Assembly: GCA_003569365.1 (NCBI GenBank)
Contig: BGOS01000027.1
Location: 159,547 to 223,546 of the forward strand
DNA: 64,000 nucleotides
Direction of reading: 5' to 3'
From: Anaerolineaceae bacterium
Lineage (GTDB): Bacteria; Chloroflexota; Anaerolineae; Anaerolineales; UBA11657
Shown here: piece after piece, positions 48,317-57,184 of the stretch
Layout: each line of letters begins with the position of its first letter
How positions within the stretch are numbered: position 1 is the first letter of the stretch
Notes under the pieces: model-generated
Told to the model about the DNA's origin: nothing
Seen by the model: the letters and a program-made list of their open reading frames with translations, nothing else
Database searches by the model: none
Program-made: the position numbers and the translations under genes

Positions 48317-49600
48317 CTAAGTGCGGGTGGCGCCGCACCAGTCTGCCACAAACAGCGCCAGCACATGCACCGCATGCAGCACCTCACCTACTGCAATGGA
48401 CTCGTTGGCCGCATGCGCGAGCGTAACATCGCCGGGGCCGTACAGCACCGCCGGAATGTGCGCATGATTGGTAAAGAGGCGCAGGTCCGAGCCATAGGTT
48501 ACGGCCCGCATTGCAGCAGGCACTCCAAGCGCAGCCTGATGCGCGGCTTGCAGTGCCTTCAGCAGCGGATGATCGATGGGAGTCGCGCCCGACTCAAACT
48601 GGCCTTCAAACCACTCAACCTGCGGTGGATGGGTGCGCAGCCAGTCATCCGCCGCGGCGGCCTGCGCGATGGCAATCTGCAGGGCGGCGCGTGCCTGCGC
48701 GGGTGTCTCGCCCGGGAAGACGCCCATGCGCCCCTCGGCAAGCAGCTCCTCCGCAACTGTGGAGTGCCACGCACCGGCGCGCACGGTGCCGATCGAGATT
48801 GGCGCAGCATAGCGCGGTTCATCGTAAAGCGGGTTTGCAAAGCCGGCGTGCCGCTCAGCTTCAAGGCGCTGCACGGCTGCCAGCAGCAGCACAAACTTTT
48901 CGATGGCGCTGACGCCATGGCTGCGCAGGGCAGCATGCGCAGCGCGCCCGCCAACCCGCAGCCGAAAAGTAAGCGCGCCCGATTGCACCGGGCACAGCTG
49001 CAAGCCGGTGGGCTCCAGCACAATTGCTGCATCTGCGCGGTAGCCCTGCACAATGGTGGTGAGGGTGCCGGCGCCGCCGGACTCTTCGCCAATCACACTT
49101 TGCAGCAGCACATCATGCGCCGGCTGCAGGCCGGCGCGCTGCAGCGCCGCCAGCGCAAAGATGCCTGCTGCGAGCCCGGCTTTCATGTCACAGCTGCCGC
49201 GCCCATAAATGCGTCCGTCACGCAGCAGCCCGCTCCACGGCGGGTCGTTCCATTGCGTCAAGTTGCCGGGCGCCACCACATCCACGTGTCCATTGAGAAT
49301 GAGCGAGCCGCGGCCGCGCGCAGCACCGCTGCCGCACCAGCGCCCCACAATGTTCAGCCGGCCGGTGGGGGCAAAGCCATCATCATTGAATGCAGCGTGC
49401 GTGCGCAGCGCTGCAAAATCTGTTGGCACTTCGTCCACGGTCATGCCCATAGTCCGCAGCCGCGCAGCAATCTGCTGCTGCACCGCGTGTTCTTCGTTTG
49501 GCAGGCTGGGCGTGCGCACCAGCAGCTGGATGAATTTGACCAGCTCCGGCTCAAGCGCATTTACGGCATCGGCAATGCCTTCGTTAGCCATACTGTGCAT
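48317..49600 (-). CDS. M20-family peptidase (ArgE/DapE-like)
   Basis: About 427 residues. Motifs: LILNGHVDVVAPGNLTQW, GRGSCDMKAGLAAG, and IGEESGGAGTL with the catalytic and metal Glu pair. A lid/dimerisation domain has VGGRAAHAALRSHGVSAIEK, and the late TYGSDLRLF/VLYGPGDVTLAHAANE supplies the last His. The length and GPGD-x2-LAHAANE ending match acetylornithine deacetylase/succinyl-diaminopimelate desuccinylase-like proteins. The start is ATG 49600 or ATG 49591; neither has a clear ribosome binding site. Confidence 0.9.
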   Translation of the reverse strand: MHSMANEGIADAVNALEPELVKFIQLLVRTPSLPNEEHAVQQQIAARLRTMGMTVDEVPTDFAALRTHAAFNDDGFAPTGRLNIVGRWCGSGAARGRGSLILNGHVDVVAPGNLTQWNDPPWSGLLRDGRIYGRGSCDMKAGLAAGIFALAALQRAGLQPAHDVLLQSVIGEESGGAGTLTTIVQGYRADAAIVLEPTGLQLCPVQSGALTFRLRVGGRAAHAALRSHGVSAIEKFVLLLAAVQRLEAERHAGFANPLYDEPRYAAPISIGTVRAGAWHSTVAEELLAEGRMGVFPGETPAQARAALQIAIAQAAAADDWLRTHPPQVEWFEGQFESGATPIDHPLLKALQAAHQAALGVPAAMRAVTYGSDLRLFTNHAHIPAVLYGPGDVTLAHAANESIAVGEVLHAVHVLALFVADWCGATRT

Positions 49601-49674
49601 TGTAGTTGAACGCGCTCGCTGGCTGCAAGCCGCTAGCAGCATGGGCTGTGCAAGCTGCGCCCCAACGCTTGCGA

Positions 49675-49703
49675 TTGGCAGGAAGCGCTTCGGCAGCTAT
49701 GCT
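49675..49703 (+). promoter_or_regulatory. Candidate sigma-70-type promoter for GT4 gene
   Basis: TTGGCA at 49675-49680 and TATGCT at 49698-49703 are separated by exactly 17 bp. The leader to ATG 49773 would be about 60 bases. This is one of the better-spaced pairs in the window. Confidence 0.45.
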
Positions 49704-49772
49704 ATCCTCAAATTCACTGTTGCGGTCGCAGCAGTGCCATTACCACCATATGATGATTAAAGATTGTCTTGG

Positions 49773-50903
49773 ATGCGCCACACTGGCCGGACTGCGGTGC
49801 ATCCCACCGGCGGCAGGCTGACCGTGCGCGTTTGTTATTTGGGCGGCTTTGATCCGCAGTACTCGCGCAATAATTTTTTGCGCCAGGCGCTTGCGGAAAA
49901 CGGATGCGAGGTGGTGATGTGCCGCGTGCCGCCCGGCATGCCGACCGTGCAAAAGTATCCGCGCTTGATTGCGCAGTACCGCAATGTTTGGCGCACTTGC
50001 GATTTGCTGCTGGTGCCCGAGGTTCAGCAGACCACGGTGCCCCTTGGGTGGATGCTCGCACGCATTACCCGCAAACCGGTGGTGTTCGATTTTTTTTTGA
50101 GCATGCACGAGATGGTTGTTACCGAGCGCCGCCAGTTCCAGCCGGGCAGCCCGCAAGCCGCGCGGCATGCCGCCTCTGACCGGGTCGCGGGTTATCTGCC
50201 GGACATGTTGCTGGTGCAAACCCGGCGCTTCGCTGCATTTTTGGAATCGAGATATCAATTGCAAATTTCCAAAATGCACGTGGCACCGCTGGGCGTGAAC
50301 GACTCAGTTTTCTTTCCGCGTCGCGCCGGCTTGGCGCCGGATCCGGCGCGCCTCACGGTTTTATATTTTGGTTCTTACATTCCCAACCATGGCGTGCCGG
50401 TTATTTTGGATGCGATTGAATTGCTGCGCGGCGATCGGCGTTTCCACTTTCGTTTTATTGGAGATGGCGAGGGCAAAGCCGCTGCGCTGGCGGCTGCCCA
50501 GACGCGCGGGCTCGATATTGAATTTCTGCCGCGCGTGGGGTTTAGTGAAGTGCCAGAAGAGATCAGCCGCGCGGACATTGTGCTGGGTGTGTTTGGTGAC
50601 ACACCGCAGGCGGATATGGCGCTGGCAAACAAAGTCCTGCAGCCACTGGCAATGCAGAAGACAGTTCTGGCCGGCGACACACATGCCATTCGTGAGCACT
50701 TTACGCATGGCGAGCACCTGCAGCTTGTGCCGCTTGCCAACGCGCCGGCGCTTGCGGATGGGCTGCGGCAGCTGGCGGCGGACGCAGCATTGCGTGCGCG
50801 GCTGGCGGAGGCCGGTTACCAGCGCTTCTGCGAGCGCTTGACGCCGCGGGTGGTGGGAGCCGGTCTGCGCGCCCGGCTTGAGGTTTTGCTGGCTGCCCGA
50901 TAG
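49773..50903 (+). CDS. GT4-family glycosyltransferase
   Basis: About 376 residues. It has VRVCYLGGFDPQYSRNNFLRQAL, VLYFGSYIPNHGVPVILDAIELL (donor half), FIGDGEGKAAALAAA and GDTPQADMALANKVLQPLAMQK in place of a canonical E-x7-E. Start choice is weak: ATG 49773, TTG 49764 or GTG 49824 are all in frame, and the last begins directly at the first beta strand. It begins the + strand group ending with the PfkB kinase, though the next genes are 34 and 50 bp away. Confidence 0.83.
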   Translation: MRHTGRTAVHPTGGRLTVRVCYLGGFDPQYSRNNFLRQALAENGCEVVMCRVPPGMPTVQKYPRLIAQYRNVWRTCDLLLVPEVQQTTVPLGWMLARITRKPVVFDFFLSMHEMVVTERRQFQPGSPQAARHAASDRVAGYLPDMLLVQTRRFAAFLESRYQLQISKMHVAPLGVNDSVFFPRRAGLAPDPARLTVLYFGSYIPNHGVPVILDAIELLRGDRRFHFRFIGDGEGKAAALAAAQTRGLDIEFLPRVGFSEVPEEISRADIVLGVFGDTPQADMALANKVLQPLAMQKTVLAGDTHAIREHFTHGEHLQLVPLANAPALADGLRQLAADAALRARLAEAGYQRFCERLTPRVVGAGLRARLEVLLAAR

Positions 50904-50937
50904 TGGGCAGCATTAGTTCTAAATAGGATGGTGCCAC

Positions 50938-51144
50938 ATGAAACTTGATTCTGTTATCACTTGCCCAAACTGCGGTGCCAGGCATCAGGAGCGCATGCCA
51001 CAGGCCGAGTGCCTTTACTTTTACACTTGCGCGAGCTGCGCCGCACAGCTCCGCCCGAACACCGGAGACTGCTGTGTTTTCTGTTCGTTCGGCGATGTGT
51101 CCTGCCCATCAATGCAAGCTGCGGAATCTGGCAGCGCTGAGTAG
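50938..51144 (+). CDS. Small GDCCVxC cysteine-rich protein
   Basis: 68 residues with nine cysteines: Cys9 and Cys12 (CPNC), Cys25, Cys31 and Cys34 (CASC), Cys45-Cys46 and Cys49 (GDCCVFCS), and Cys56. The GDCCVFCSFGDVSCPSMQ core matches the GDCCVxC family, in which some members are selenoproteins at the Cys-Cys site; here both are ordinary Cys codons. The pattern suggests metal (possibly mercury or zinc) or redox chemistry, which is inferred only. Not visibly linked to mercury genes in this window. Confidence 0.82.
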   Translation: MKLDSVITCPNCGARHQERMPQAECLYFYTCASCAAQLRPNTGDCCVFCSFGDVSCPSMQAAESGSAE

Positions 51145-51194
51145 TGGAGATGCGCCTGTCCCCATGAACGCAGCTGTTTTTCAAATGTGGATGG

Positions 51195-52277
51195 GTGGCG
51201 TGTAGTTTGGTGCATGCGTTGCTGAATAGAAGTGCCGTGCTGGCGCTGGTGCGCAGGTGGTTGGTGGATATTGGCTTTGCGCTGGCTGCGCTGGGCCTAG
51301 CCTTGCAGTTTACAGTTGCGCGCTTTTATGAAAACAAAGTTCCGCCGGGCGGTCCACTGGCACTGCTGGAAGGAACCTATGCCGTGCCGTTTCAGTACCG
51401 GGTGCTGATTCCGCTGGCAGTGCGCGGGTTGCTGAAAGTGCCAACCGGACTCTCATTCATGTGGATGTACGCGGCGTTTGACCTGGCAGCTGTGCTGGGG
51501 CTGTGCTTTGCAATGCGCGCCCTCGTCTTGCGGTTCGCCGACAACCTGCTCTTTGCATCAATTTCGGGGCTGGGGTTATTTTATGTATTGCCATTTAATT
51601 TTGTGCACACATTTTGGTACCCATCCGATGTTCCATCTGTTTTGTTTTTTGCGCTGGGGTTGCTTCTGCTTCTGGAAAGAAAGTGGACTTGGTATTACGC
51701 GCTGTTCGTTCTCGCGACCTTCAACCGTGAGACAACAATTTATCTGACGTTGACCCAGATTGTGGTTGCGATTGGCACCGCCCGCAGCCGGGGCTTGTGG
51801 CAGCATGCGGTTATGCAGGCGCTGCTGTGGAGTTTGATCAAGGGATTGCTTTGGTTTATCTACCGTGGAAATCCAGTTGTGGGTTTTGGTTTGTTTGAGA
51901 ATCAGTTATGGGCAAATATCGAGGCGCTTGCAGACTGGCACAGGCTGGCCACATACCTGATGAATTTTGGCGGGATTTGGATTCCGGTTGCAATTTGGCA
52001 GCACAAGCTTGCACAGCCATTTGTGCGCCGCGCACTTTTGGTATGCGTTGTGCAAATTCTGGTGCTGGCCACAGTGGGCGTGCTTGATGAGATGCGCGTC
52101 TATGGTGAAATGATCCCGGTGATTTACCTGGCACTGGTCATGCTGGTATGGCAGTTGGGTGGCGTCGCGAAACTGGCGCGGTCATGGCAGGTAAAGTTGA
52201 CCGGTATCGGCGAGCATAGCAATAGGTCGGGTGTGCTTCAAGTGCACCTTCTGCATCCTCTGCTGGCAACTTTATGA
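51195..52277 (+). CDS. Polytopic membrane protein, unknown (glycosyltransferase-like?)
   Basis: About 360 residues with eight or more hydrophobic helices. Conserved-looking polar loops are GTYAVPFQYRVLIPLAVR, FWYPSDVPSVLFF, ATFNRETTIY and LDEMRVYGEMIPVIY. Short Asp/Glu/Arg-bearing loops between helices are typical of membrane GT-C or undefined glycan-synthesis proteins. The start may be GTG 51195 or GTG 51210. Its stop overlaps the HAD-phosphatase ATG (ATGA), so it belongs to the same expression unit as the next three genes. Confidence 0.75.
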   Translation: MACSLVHALLNRSAVLALVRRWLVDIGFALAALGLALQFTVARFYENKVPPGGPLALLEGTYAVPFQYRVLIPLAVRGLLKVPTGLSFMWMYAAFDLAAVLGLCFAMRALVLRFADNLLFASISGLGLFYVLPFNFVHTFWYPSDVPSVLFFALGLLLLLERKWTWYYALFVLATFNRETTIYLTLTQIVVAIGTARSRGLWQHAVMQALLWSLIKGLLWFIYRGNPVVGFGLFENQLWANIEALADWHRLATYLMNFGGIWIPVAIWQHKLAQPFVRRALLVCVVQILVLATVGVLDEMRVYGEMIPVIYLALVMLVWQLGGVAKLARSWQVKLTGIGEHSNRSGVLQVHLLHPLLATL

Positions 52278-53068
52278 ACAACCCGCGGACAGTGGCTTTC
52301 TTTGACTTTGATGGCACCCTCTCCCGCATTCGCAGCGGTTGGCAGACGGTGATGGCTGACCACATGCTGGAGGTGCTGCTGGGAGCGGCGGTTGCGAATG
52401 CTGCCTCGCCGGCTCTGAGCGAGCGCGTTGCGGATGCGATTGAGGGCCTTTCTGGGCGGCCAACTATTTTGCAGATGGAGTGGCTGGTTGCAGAAGTGCA
52501 ACAGCGCGGCGGCCGGGCGCTGCGGGCGGCGGACTACAAAGCGCAATTTGCAGAGCGCATTGGCAGGCGGGTGGATGCGCGCATGCAGGCGCTGCAAGCG
52601 GGCAGCGTACAGCCCGCAGAGTTACTCGTGCCCGGTGCGGCAGAGTTTCTGGCGCTGCTGCGCCAGCGTGATGTGCAGTGCTACATTGGTTCCGGCAGCG
52701 ATGAAGCTGCTGTGCGCGCAGAAGCGCAGGCGCTTGGAATAGTTGGTGCGTTTGCCGGCATCTATGGCGCGTGGCCGGATAACTTGCAGCGTGACAAACA
52801 TGCACTGGTGGCACAAGTGCTGGAAGAATCAGGCTGCAGCGGCGCGCAGCTTATTGGATTTGGCGATGGCGCGATCGATATGCAGGCGGTGTGCGCGGCG
52901 GGCGGCTTTGCCGTCGGTGTGGCGTTTGACGAGCTGGCCGGCGCCGGGCTTGACGCAGCCAAGCACGCGCGCCTGCTGGCTGCCGGCGCGCACTTGGTGG
53001 TGACCGACTACGCGGCCACCGCACCGTTGCTGCAAGCTATCAGCGGGCAGCCCGCCTCTGCGAACTGA
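52274..53068 (+). CDS. HAD-superfamily phosphatase
   Basis: 264 residues. HAD motif I is DFDGTL (Asp11 nucleophile, Asp13 acid). Motif II Ser is probably in CYIGSGSDEAAVR. Motif III Lys is in QRDKHALV and motif IV is GFGDGAIDM. A helical cap lies between motifs I and II (about 20-125), so it is a C1-capped small-molecule phosphatase. In sugar-nucleotide pathways such enzymes dephosphorylate sugar bisphosphates. It is coupled to the upstream membrane protein and followed by the DHS-like and PfkB genes. Confidence 0.88.
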   Translation: MNNPRTVAFFDFDGTLSRIRSGWQTVMADHMLEVLLGAAVANAASPALSERVADAIEGLSGRPTILQMEWLVAEVQQRGGRALRAADYKAQFAERIGRRVDARMQALQAGSVQPAELLVPGAAEFLALLRQRDVQCYIGSGSDEAAVRAEAQALGIVGAFAGIYGAWPDNLQRDKHALVAQVLEESGCSGAQLIGFGDGAIDMQAVCAAGGFAVGVAFDELAGAGLDAAKHARLLAAGAHLVVTDYAATAPLLQAISGQPASAN

Positions 53069-53077
53069 AGCAGCCCC

Positions 53078-54040
53078 ATGGCTTATCCAATTTTTGACCG
53101 CTCACAGCTTCAGCTGCGCCCGCTCGCAGAGCGTGTGCATGACTTTACGCGCAGTGAAATGCTCAACCCCGGCGATGCGCTGCCGGCGCTGCACAGCGCG
53201 GCGCTGGATGCGTTTGTGGAGCGTGTGCTGGCGGCGCATCGGCGCGGGAAGCCGCTAATTCTGATGCACGGCGGACATGTGGTGAAGCAGGGCCTGGGCC
53301 GGCTGGTGATTGACCTGATGGAGCGCGGCATCGTGCAGCACGTGGCAATGAACGGCTCCGGCCCGATCCATGAGTATGAGCTGGCGCTGATTGGCGCGAC
53401 GACGGAGAATGTGGCGCGTTACATTACGGAGGGACAGTTTGGTTTGTGGCAGGAGACCGGGCGGCTGAATGATGTGGCGGCGGAAGCGGCGCGCACCGGC
53501 ATGGGGTTGGGCGAGGCGTTCGGGCGCTTCATTGCAGAAAGTGGATTGCCGTACAGCGCGGACAGCATTCTGGCGGCGGGCTGGCGTTTGCGGGTGCCGG
53601 TGACGGTGCATGTGGGCATCGGCCAGGACATCATTCATGAGCATCCCAATTGCGATGGGGCTGCGTATGGCGCTGCTTCTTACACCGATTTTCTGGTGTT
53701 TACGCAAAGCCTTGCGCAGCTGCAGGGTGGGGCGCTGCTGGCGGTCAGCTCGCATGTGATGGCGCCGGAGGTATTTCTTAAATCACTGGCGATGGTGCGC
53801 AACGTGGCGCGCCAGCGCGGCGAGCAGATCAACCGCTTTGCGACGGCGGTCTTTGATCTGCCGGACTTGGGGCCGGACCCGTCCGTTGAGGCAGCCCGCG
53901 ACTCTGCAGAATATTTTTTCCGGCCTTACAAAACTCTTTTGGTGCGGACGGTGGCAGACGGCGGCGAAAGTTTTTATGTGCGCGGGCAATATCGCGACAC
54001 CTTTGCTGCGTTTCATCAGCGCATAGTTGCAGCGCTATGA
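53078..54040 (+). CDS. Deoxyhypusine-synthase-like NAD-binding fold protein (tentative)
   Basis: 320 residues. I do not recognise it with certainty. By eye it resembles the deoxyhypusine synthase fold: LILMHGGHVVKQGLGRLVIDL, HVAMNGSGPIHEYELALIG, VPVTVHVGIGQDIIHEHP, CDGAAYGAASYTDFLVFTQ and GALLAVSSHVMAPEVFLKSLAMVRNVA. No spermidine-dependent eIF5A modification is expected in bacteria, so the substrate must differ. It ends ATGA into the kinase gene, and 9 bp separate it from the phosphatase gene. Confidence 0.65.
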   Translation: MAYPIFDRSQLQLRPLAERVHDFTRSEMLNPGDALPALHSAALDAFVERVLAAHRRGKPLILMHGGHVVKQGLGRLVIDLMERGIVQHVAMNGSGPIHEYELALIGATTENVARYITEGQFGLWQETGRLNDVAAEAARTGMGLGEAFGRFIAESGLPYSADSILAAGWRLRVPVTVHVGIGQDIIHEHPNCDGAAYGAASYTDFLVFTQSLAQLQGGALLAVSSHVMAPEVFLKSLAMVRNVARQRGEQINRFATAVFDLPDLGPDPSVEAARDSAEYFFRPYKTLLVRTVADGGESFYVRGQYRDTFAAFHQRIVAAL

Positions 54041-55047
54041 AGCGCGCGCGCCTGCAGGCATTGCTGGAACGCTGCGCGCAGCTGACGGTGCTGGTTGTCG
54101 GCGACTTTTTTCTGGACAAGTACCTGCACATCGATGAGGCGCTGGCCGAGCCTTCGCTGGAGACTGGCCTGGTTGCGCATCAGGTGGTGCGGGTAACTTG
54201 CAGTCCGGGCGCAGCCGGCACGGTGGCCGTCAATTTGCGGGCGCTGGGCGTGCGCGTGCGGGCTCTGGGCGCGGTGGGCACTGATGGTGAAGGCCATGAT
54301 TTGCTGCAGGCGCTGGCTGCCCATGCAATTGACACCACGCACCTGCTGCAGGTGCCGGGCTTGCACACGCCCGCCTATTACAAACCCATGCTGCACAGCG
54401 CGTCCCAGGCGCGCGAGCTGAACCGCATGGACATAAAAAACCGCACGACCCTGCCGGATGCAATTCAGGCTGAGTTGTGCGGCCGGTTGCGCCTTGCGCT
54501 GCAGGATGTTCAGGGTGTGATCATTGCGGATCAGGTGGTGCAACCGGACTGCGGTGTGATTGGCAGCCGCATGCGGGCGGAACTCACGGCGGCGGCAGCT
54601 GCCCATCCGCAGCTGGTATTTGCTGCGGACTCGCGGGCACGCATCGGCGCGTTTCGCCATGTGATGCTGAAGCCCAACCAGCACGAGGCATTGGCCGCCA
54701 CCGGCCGCGATGCAAAGGCCACCGATCTAGTGTCGCTGGCGGCCGCCGGCGCAGAGTTGCAGGCACTGTGCGGGCGGGCGGTGTGCATCACGTTGGCGGA
54801 GCGTGGTGCGCTGCTGTGCACGGCAACCGGTGCGCAGCACATTGCGGCCCGTTCCATTGCCGGGCCCACAGATGCGGTGGGTGCGGGCGATGCATTCATG
54901 GCAGCGCTAATGGCGGCGCTGTGCGCTGGTGCTGAGATGCATGAGGCTGCGGAACTTGGAAATCTGGCGGCTTCCACAACCGCCGCGCAAGTGGGAACCA
55001 CGGGCAGTGCCAGCATCGCGCAGCTGCTGGGTGCGGTGGACGGGTGA
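54037..55047 (+). CDS. PfkB-family carbohydrate kinase (HldE/RfaE domain-I-like)
   Basis: 336 residues. The ribokinase fold is shown by VLVVGDFFLDKYL at 18-30, the glycine-rich CSPGAAGTVAVNLRALG and the catalytic base loop GPTDAVGAGDAFMAA (Asp near 282-288). The opening and GAAGTVAVNL resemble the kinase half of HldE (heptose-7-phosphate kinase). No adenylyltransferase domain is fused. Likely phosphorylates a sugar or sugar phosphate. Last gene of the coupled set; the AT-rich island begins directly afterwards. Confidence 0.88.
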   Translation: MKRARLQALLERCAQLTVLVVGDFFLDKYLHIDEALAEPSLETGLVAHQVVRVTCSPGAAGTVAVNLRALGVRVRALGAVGTDGEGHDLLQALAAHAIDTTHLLQVPGLHTPAYYKPMLHSASQARELNRMDIKNRTTLPDAIQAELCGRLRLALQDVQGVIIADQVVQPDCGVIGSRMRAELTAAAAAHPQLVFAADSRARIGAFRHVMLKPNQHEALAATGRDAKATDLVSLAAAGAELQALCGRAVCITLAERGALLCTATGAQHIAARSIAGPTDAVGAGDAFMAALMAALCAGAEMHEAAELGNLAASTTAAQVGTTGSASIAQLLGAVDG

Positions 55048-55158
55048 GGAGTGAGGAAATTTTTTACAACGAACTAGCGACTTTGCTCAGCATACAAATA
55101 GGTCGAATATAGCCGGGTGTTGTAGGTATCGACTGTTAATAAATCGGCGAGTGCCTGC

Positions 55159-56208
55159 CTAAGTTTTGTGCCGATCCGCAGTCAAACGGGCGCGATGCCA
55201 TGCAATCGTACGAGCCACGGCGGCTTGCAAGGTTACGGTTTGCTTCAGGCCCAGCTCCTGCCGTGCCCGTTCGGTGGAAGGCACGTAGCTTTCAGCTTGT
55301 TGCCCGTGGGAGGCAGTTGTACTTACTGTCACCGTGGGAGGTGGGTCGAAGGCAGAAGCCACCGCTCCAGCCACATCGGCAATAGTCAGCCGCTCTTCTG
55401 ATCCGACGTTATATGCGCGCCCTGATTTTCCTCTTAGCAAAATGGTCCACAGCCAGATCGTTAGGTCGGCTGCGTATAGATAGGAGCGAGTTGGGGTGCC
55501 GTCACCACGAATCTGAATCGGGCGGCGATTGAGGCCATCTAAAATAAAGTTTCCAATCGCATATTGCCCGTCAAGTGGAAGGTATGGTCCGACGAAGGCA
55601 AAGCAGCGTGCAATTGTTACGTCAAGTCCCTCAGACCCGGCAGCTTGCAAGCCCATCAGCTCCATTTGTCGTTTGCCTTCCGAATATATCGACGATTTGG
55701 TGGCGGGATCGCGTCGGGTGTCGCAGTCCTCAGTTATATGTGAAACCTCGGGCGGTCTTGGGCCGTACACAGCGCCGGAGCTGATAAGGAGCAGCTTAGT
55801 TGCGCAGCTGCTGCGGGAATACTCTAGTATGCGCTGTGCCCCGATGACAAATGTATCCAGAGTGGGATGTGACGCAACACTTCGTGGAGCTGCCGCATGA
55901 ATAACGTATGCAGCTTGACTGCTTGGGTACTCAAATGTTTCGATATCACCGCGGTGCAGCGAAATTTCCCGTGCATTGGCCAGTTGTGGTGCTCTGCGCC
56001 GAAATGCAATTGGATCTCGGGTCAACACTATTGCCTGTGCATTCAGACCTAGCTTTTGGTTTGCCCACAGCAAGCTCTCAAGGAGCCAGCAGCCGACGAA
56101 CCCTGTCCCACCTGTGATGAAAAGCTGCTGCCCACGCAGTTCCTGCCACAACCCCTCGGTATTCAGCAGGATGTGGTCCAGGTCCTGGCTAAGGGGGTTC
56201 GGCGACAC
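55159..56208 (-). CDS. NAD-dependent sugar epimerase/dehydratase (SDR)
   Basis: 349 residues with GTG start at 56208. It has LFITGGTGFVGCWLLESL, LTRDP, VIHAAAPR, LLISSGAVYG and YSEGKRQME in place of YxxxK, followed by ARCFAFVGPYLPLDGQYAIGNF and YNVGSEERLTIADVA. These fit dTDP-/NDP-sugar dehydratases or epimerases. The gene is more AT-rich than its host neighbours and lies in the putative island. It follows the GT2 gene by 4 bp. Confidence 0.85.
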   Translation of the reverse strand: MSPNPLSQDLDHILLNTEGLWQELRGQQLFITGGTGFVGCWLLESLLWANQKLGLNAQAIVLTRDPIAFRRRAPQLANAREISLHRGDIETFEYPSSQAAYVIHAAAPRSVASHPTLDTFVIGAQRILEYSRSSCATKLLLISSGAVYGPRPPEVSHITEDCDTRRDPATKSSIYSEGKRQMELMGLQAAGSEGLDVTIARCFAFVGPYLPLDGQYAIGNFILDGLNRRPIQIRGDGTPTRSYLYAADLTIWLWTILLRGKSGRAYNVGSEERLTIADVAGAVASAFDPPPTVTVSTTASHGQQAESYVPSTERARQELGLKQTVTLQAAVARTIAWHRARLTADRHKT

Positions 56209-56212
56209 CCGC

Positions 56213-57178
56213 TTACCGGCGTTTGTCCGGTGGTTCTGGCAGGTTCACAGTTTCAGAAACGATGTACAAGGGGCGTCGCTTGACTTCAGAATATGTTCGC
56301 CCAAGATATTCTCCTAAAACCCCAATGCCAAAGCTGTTCAGTCCAATGGCGATGATTAGAAGAACAATAATTGTGGTGATACCAGGCGGAGGGGACCCAG
56401 TCAGAAACAGAATTGTGTAAATTAAGATAGCCACGCCTGAAACCCCCAAAACAAGCCCGCCGAAAATTGTGAAGAGCCGCAGCGGCTTAAGAGAAAAACT
56501 GGTGATGCCATTGAATGCGAAGAAGACCATCTCCCAAAATGGCGCTTTGCTTACTCCCGAGTATCGTGCGCGGCGTGCGTATGGAATCCCAATCTGGCGG
56601 AAGCCCAACCAGGCAATCAGCCCGCGCAAATAGCGGTTGTACTCATCGCACTGCTCTAAAGCATCCCGAACTTCTTTCGTGATGAGGCGAAAGTCGCCGG
56701 CATCCAATGGAATTGGCACCTCGGCAGCCCAGACAATAGTGCGGTACACATACTTGACCAAGAGGTTCCGCCATACCGGTTCGCCAGGCCGCACTTGGCG
56801 CACTCCGTAAACAACGTCAAACCCCTCCTTCCATTTCTGGAGGAAGCGGGGAATAACTTCGGGCGGATCCTGCAGGTCAGAATAAAGCACAATAATTGCC
56901 TGCCCATTTGCCGCGCGATAGCCGGCTGTGATTGACATTTCCACCGAAAAGTTCCGGCTGAAGCGCATGTATTTCCAGCGGGGATCGCTGGCACAGATGG
57001 CTTTGACCAGCCCGCCTGTCTGATCTTCGCTGGCATTGTCGATGACGATGAACTCGAATTCGTACGGCAAGCCGGCTACTGCCGCTAGAAGCTCAGTTTG
57101 TAGCCGCGCAATATTACCCTCCTCGTTGCGGGCGGGGATCACAATTGAAACTAATGGCAGCCTGTTGTTCTCCGCCAC
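56213..57178 (-). CDS. Polyprenyl-phosphate GT2 glycosyltransferase with two C-terminal TM helices
   Basis: 321 residues. It has VSIVIPARNEEGNI, FIVIDNASEDQTG, YSDLQDPPEVIPRFLQKW, FRLITKEVRDAL and VSKAPFWEM, typical of the DPM1/ArnC/GtrB group. Two hydrophobic helices (about 236-258 and 270-292) end in GVLGEYLGRTYSEVKRRP, the group's membrane tail signature. It would attach a sugar to a polyprenyl phosphate for export. Island gene; 6 bp after the E1 beta stop. Confidence 0.92.
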   Translation of the reverse strand: MAENNRLPLVSIVIPARNEEGNIARLQTELLAAVAGLPYEFEFIVIDNASEDQTGGLVKAICASDPRWKYMRFSRNFSVEMSITAGYRAANGQAIIVLYSDLQDPPEVIPRFLQKWKEGFDVVYGVRQVRPGEPVWRNLLVKYVYRTIVWAAEVPIPLDAGDFRLITKEVRDALEQCDEYNRYLRGLIAWLGFRQIGIPYARRARYSGVSKAPFWEMVFFAFNGITSFSLKPLRLFTIFGGLVLGVSGVAILIYTILFLTGSPPPGITTIIVLLIIAIGLNSFGIGVLGEYLGRTYSEVKRRPLYIVSETVNLPEPPDKRR

Positions 57179-57184
57179 AATTGC

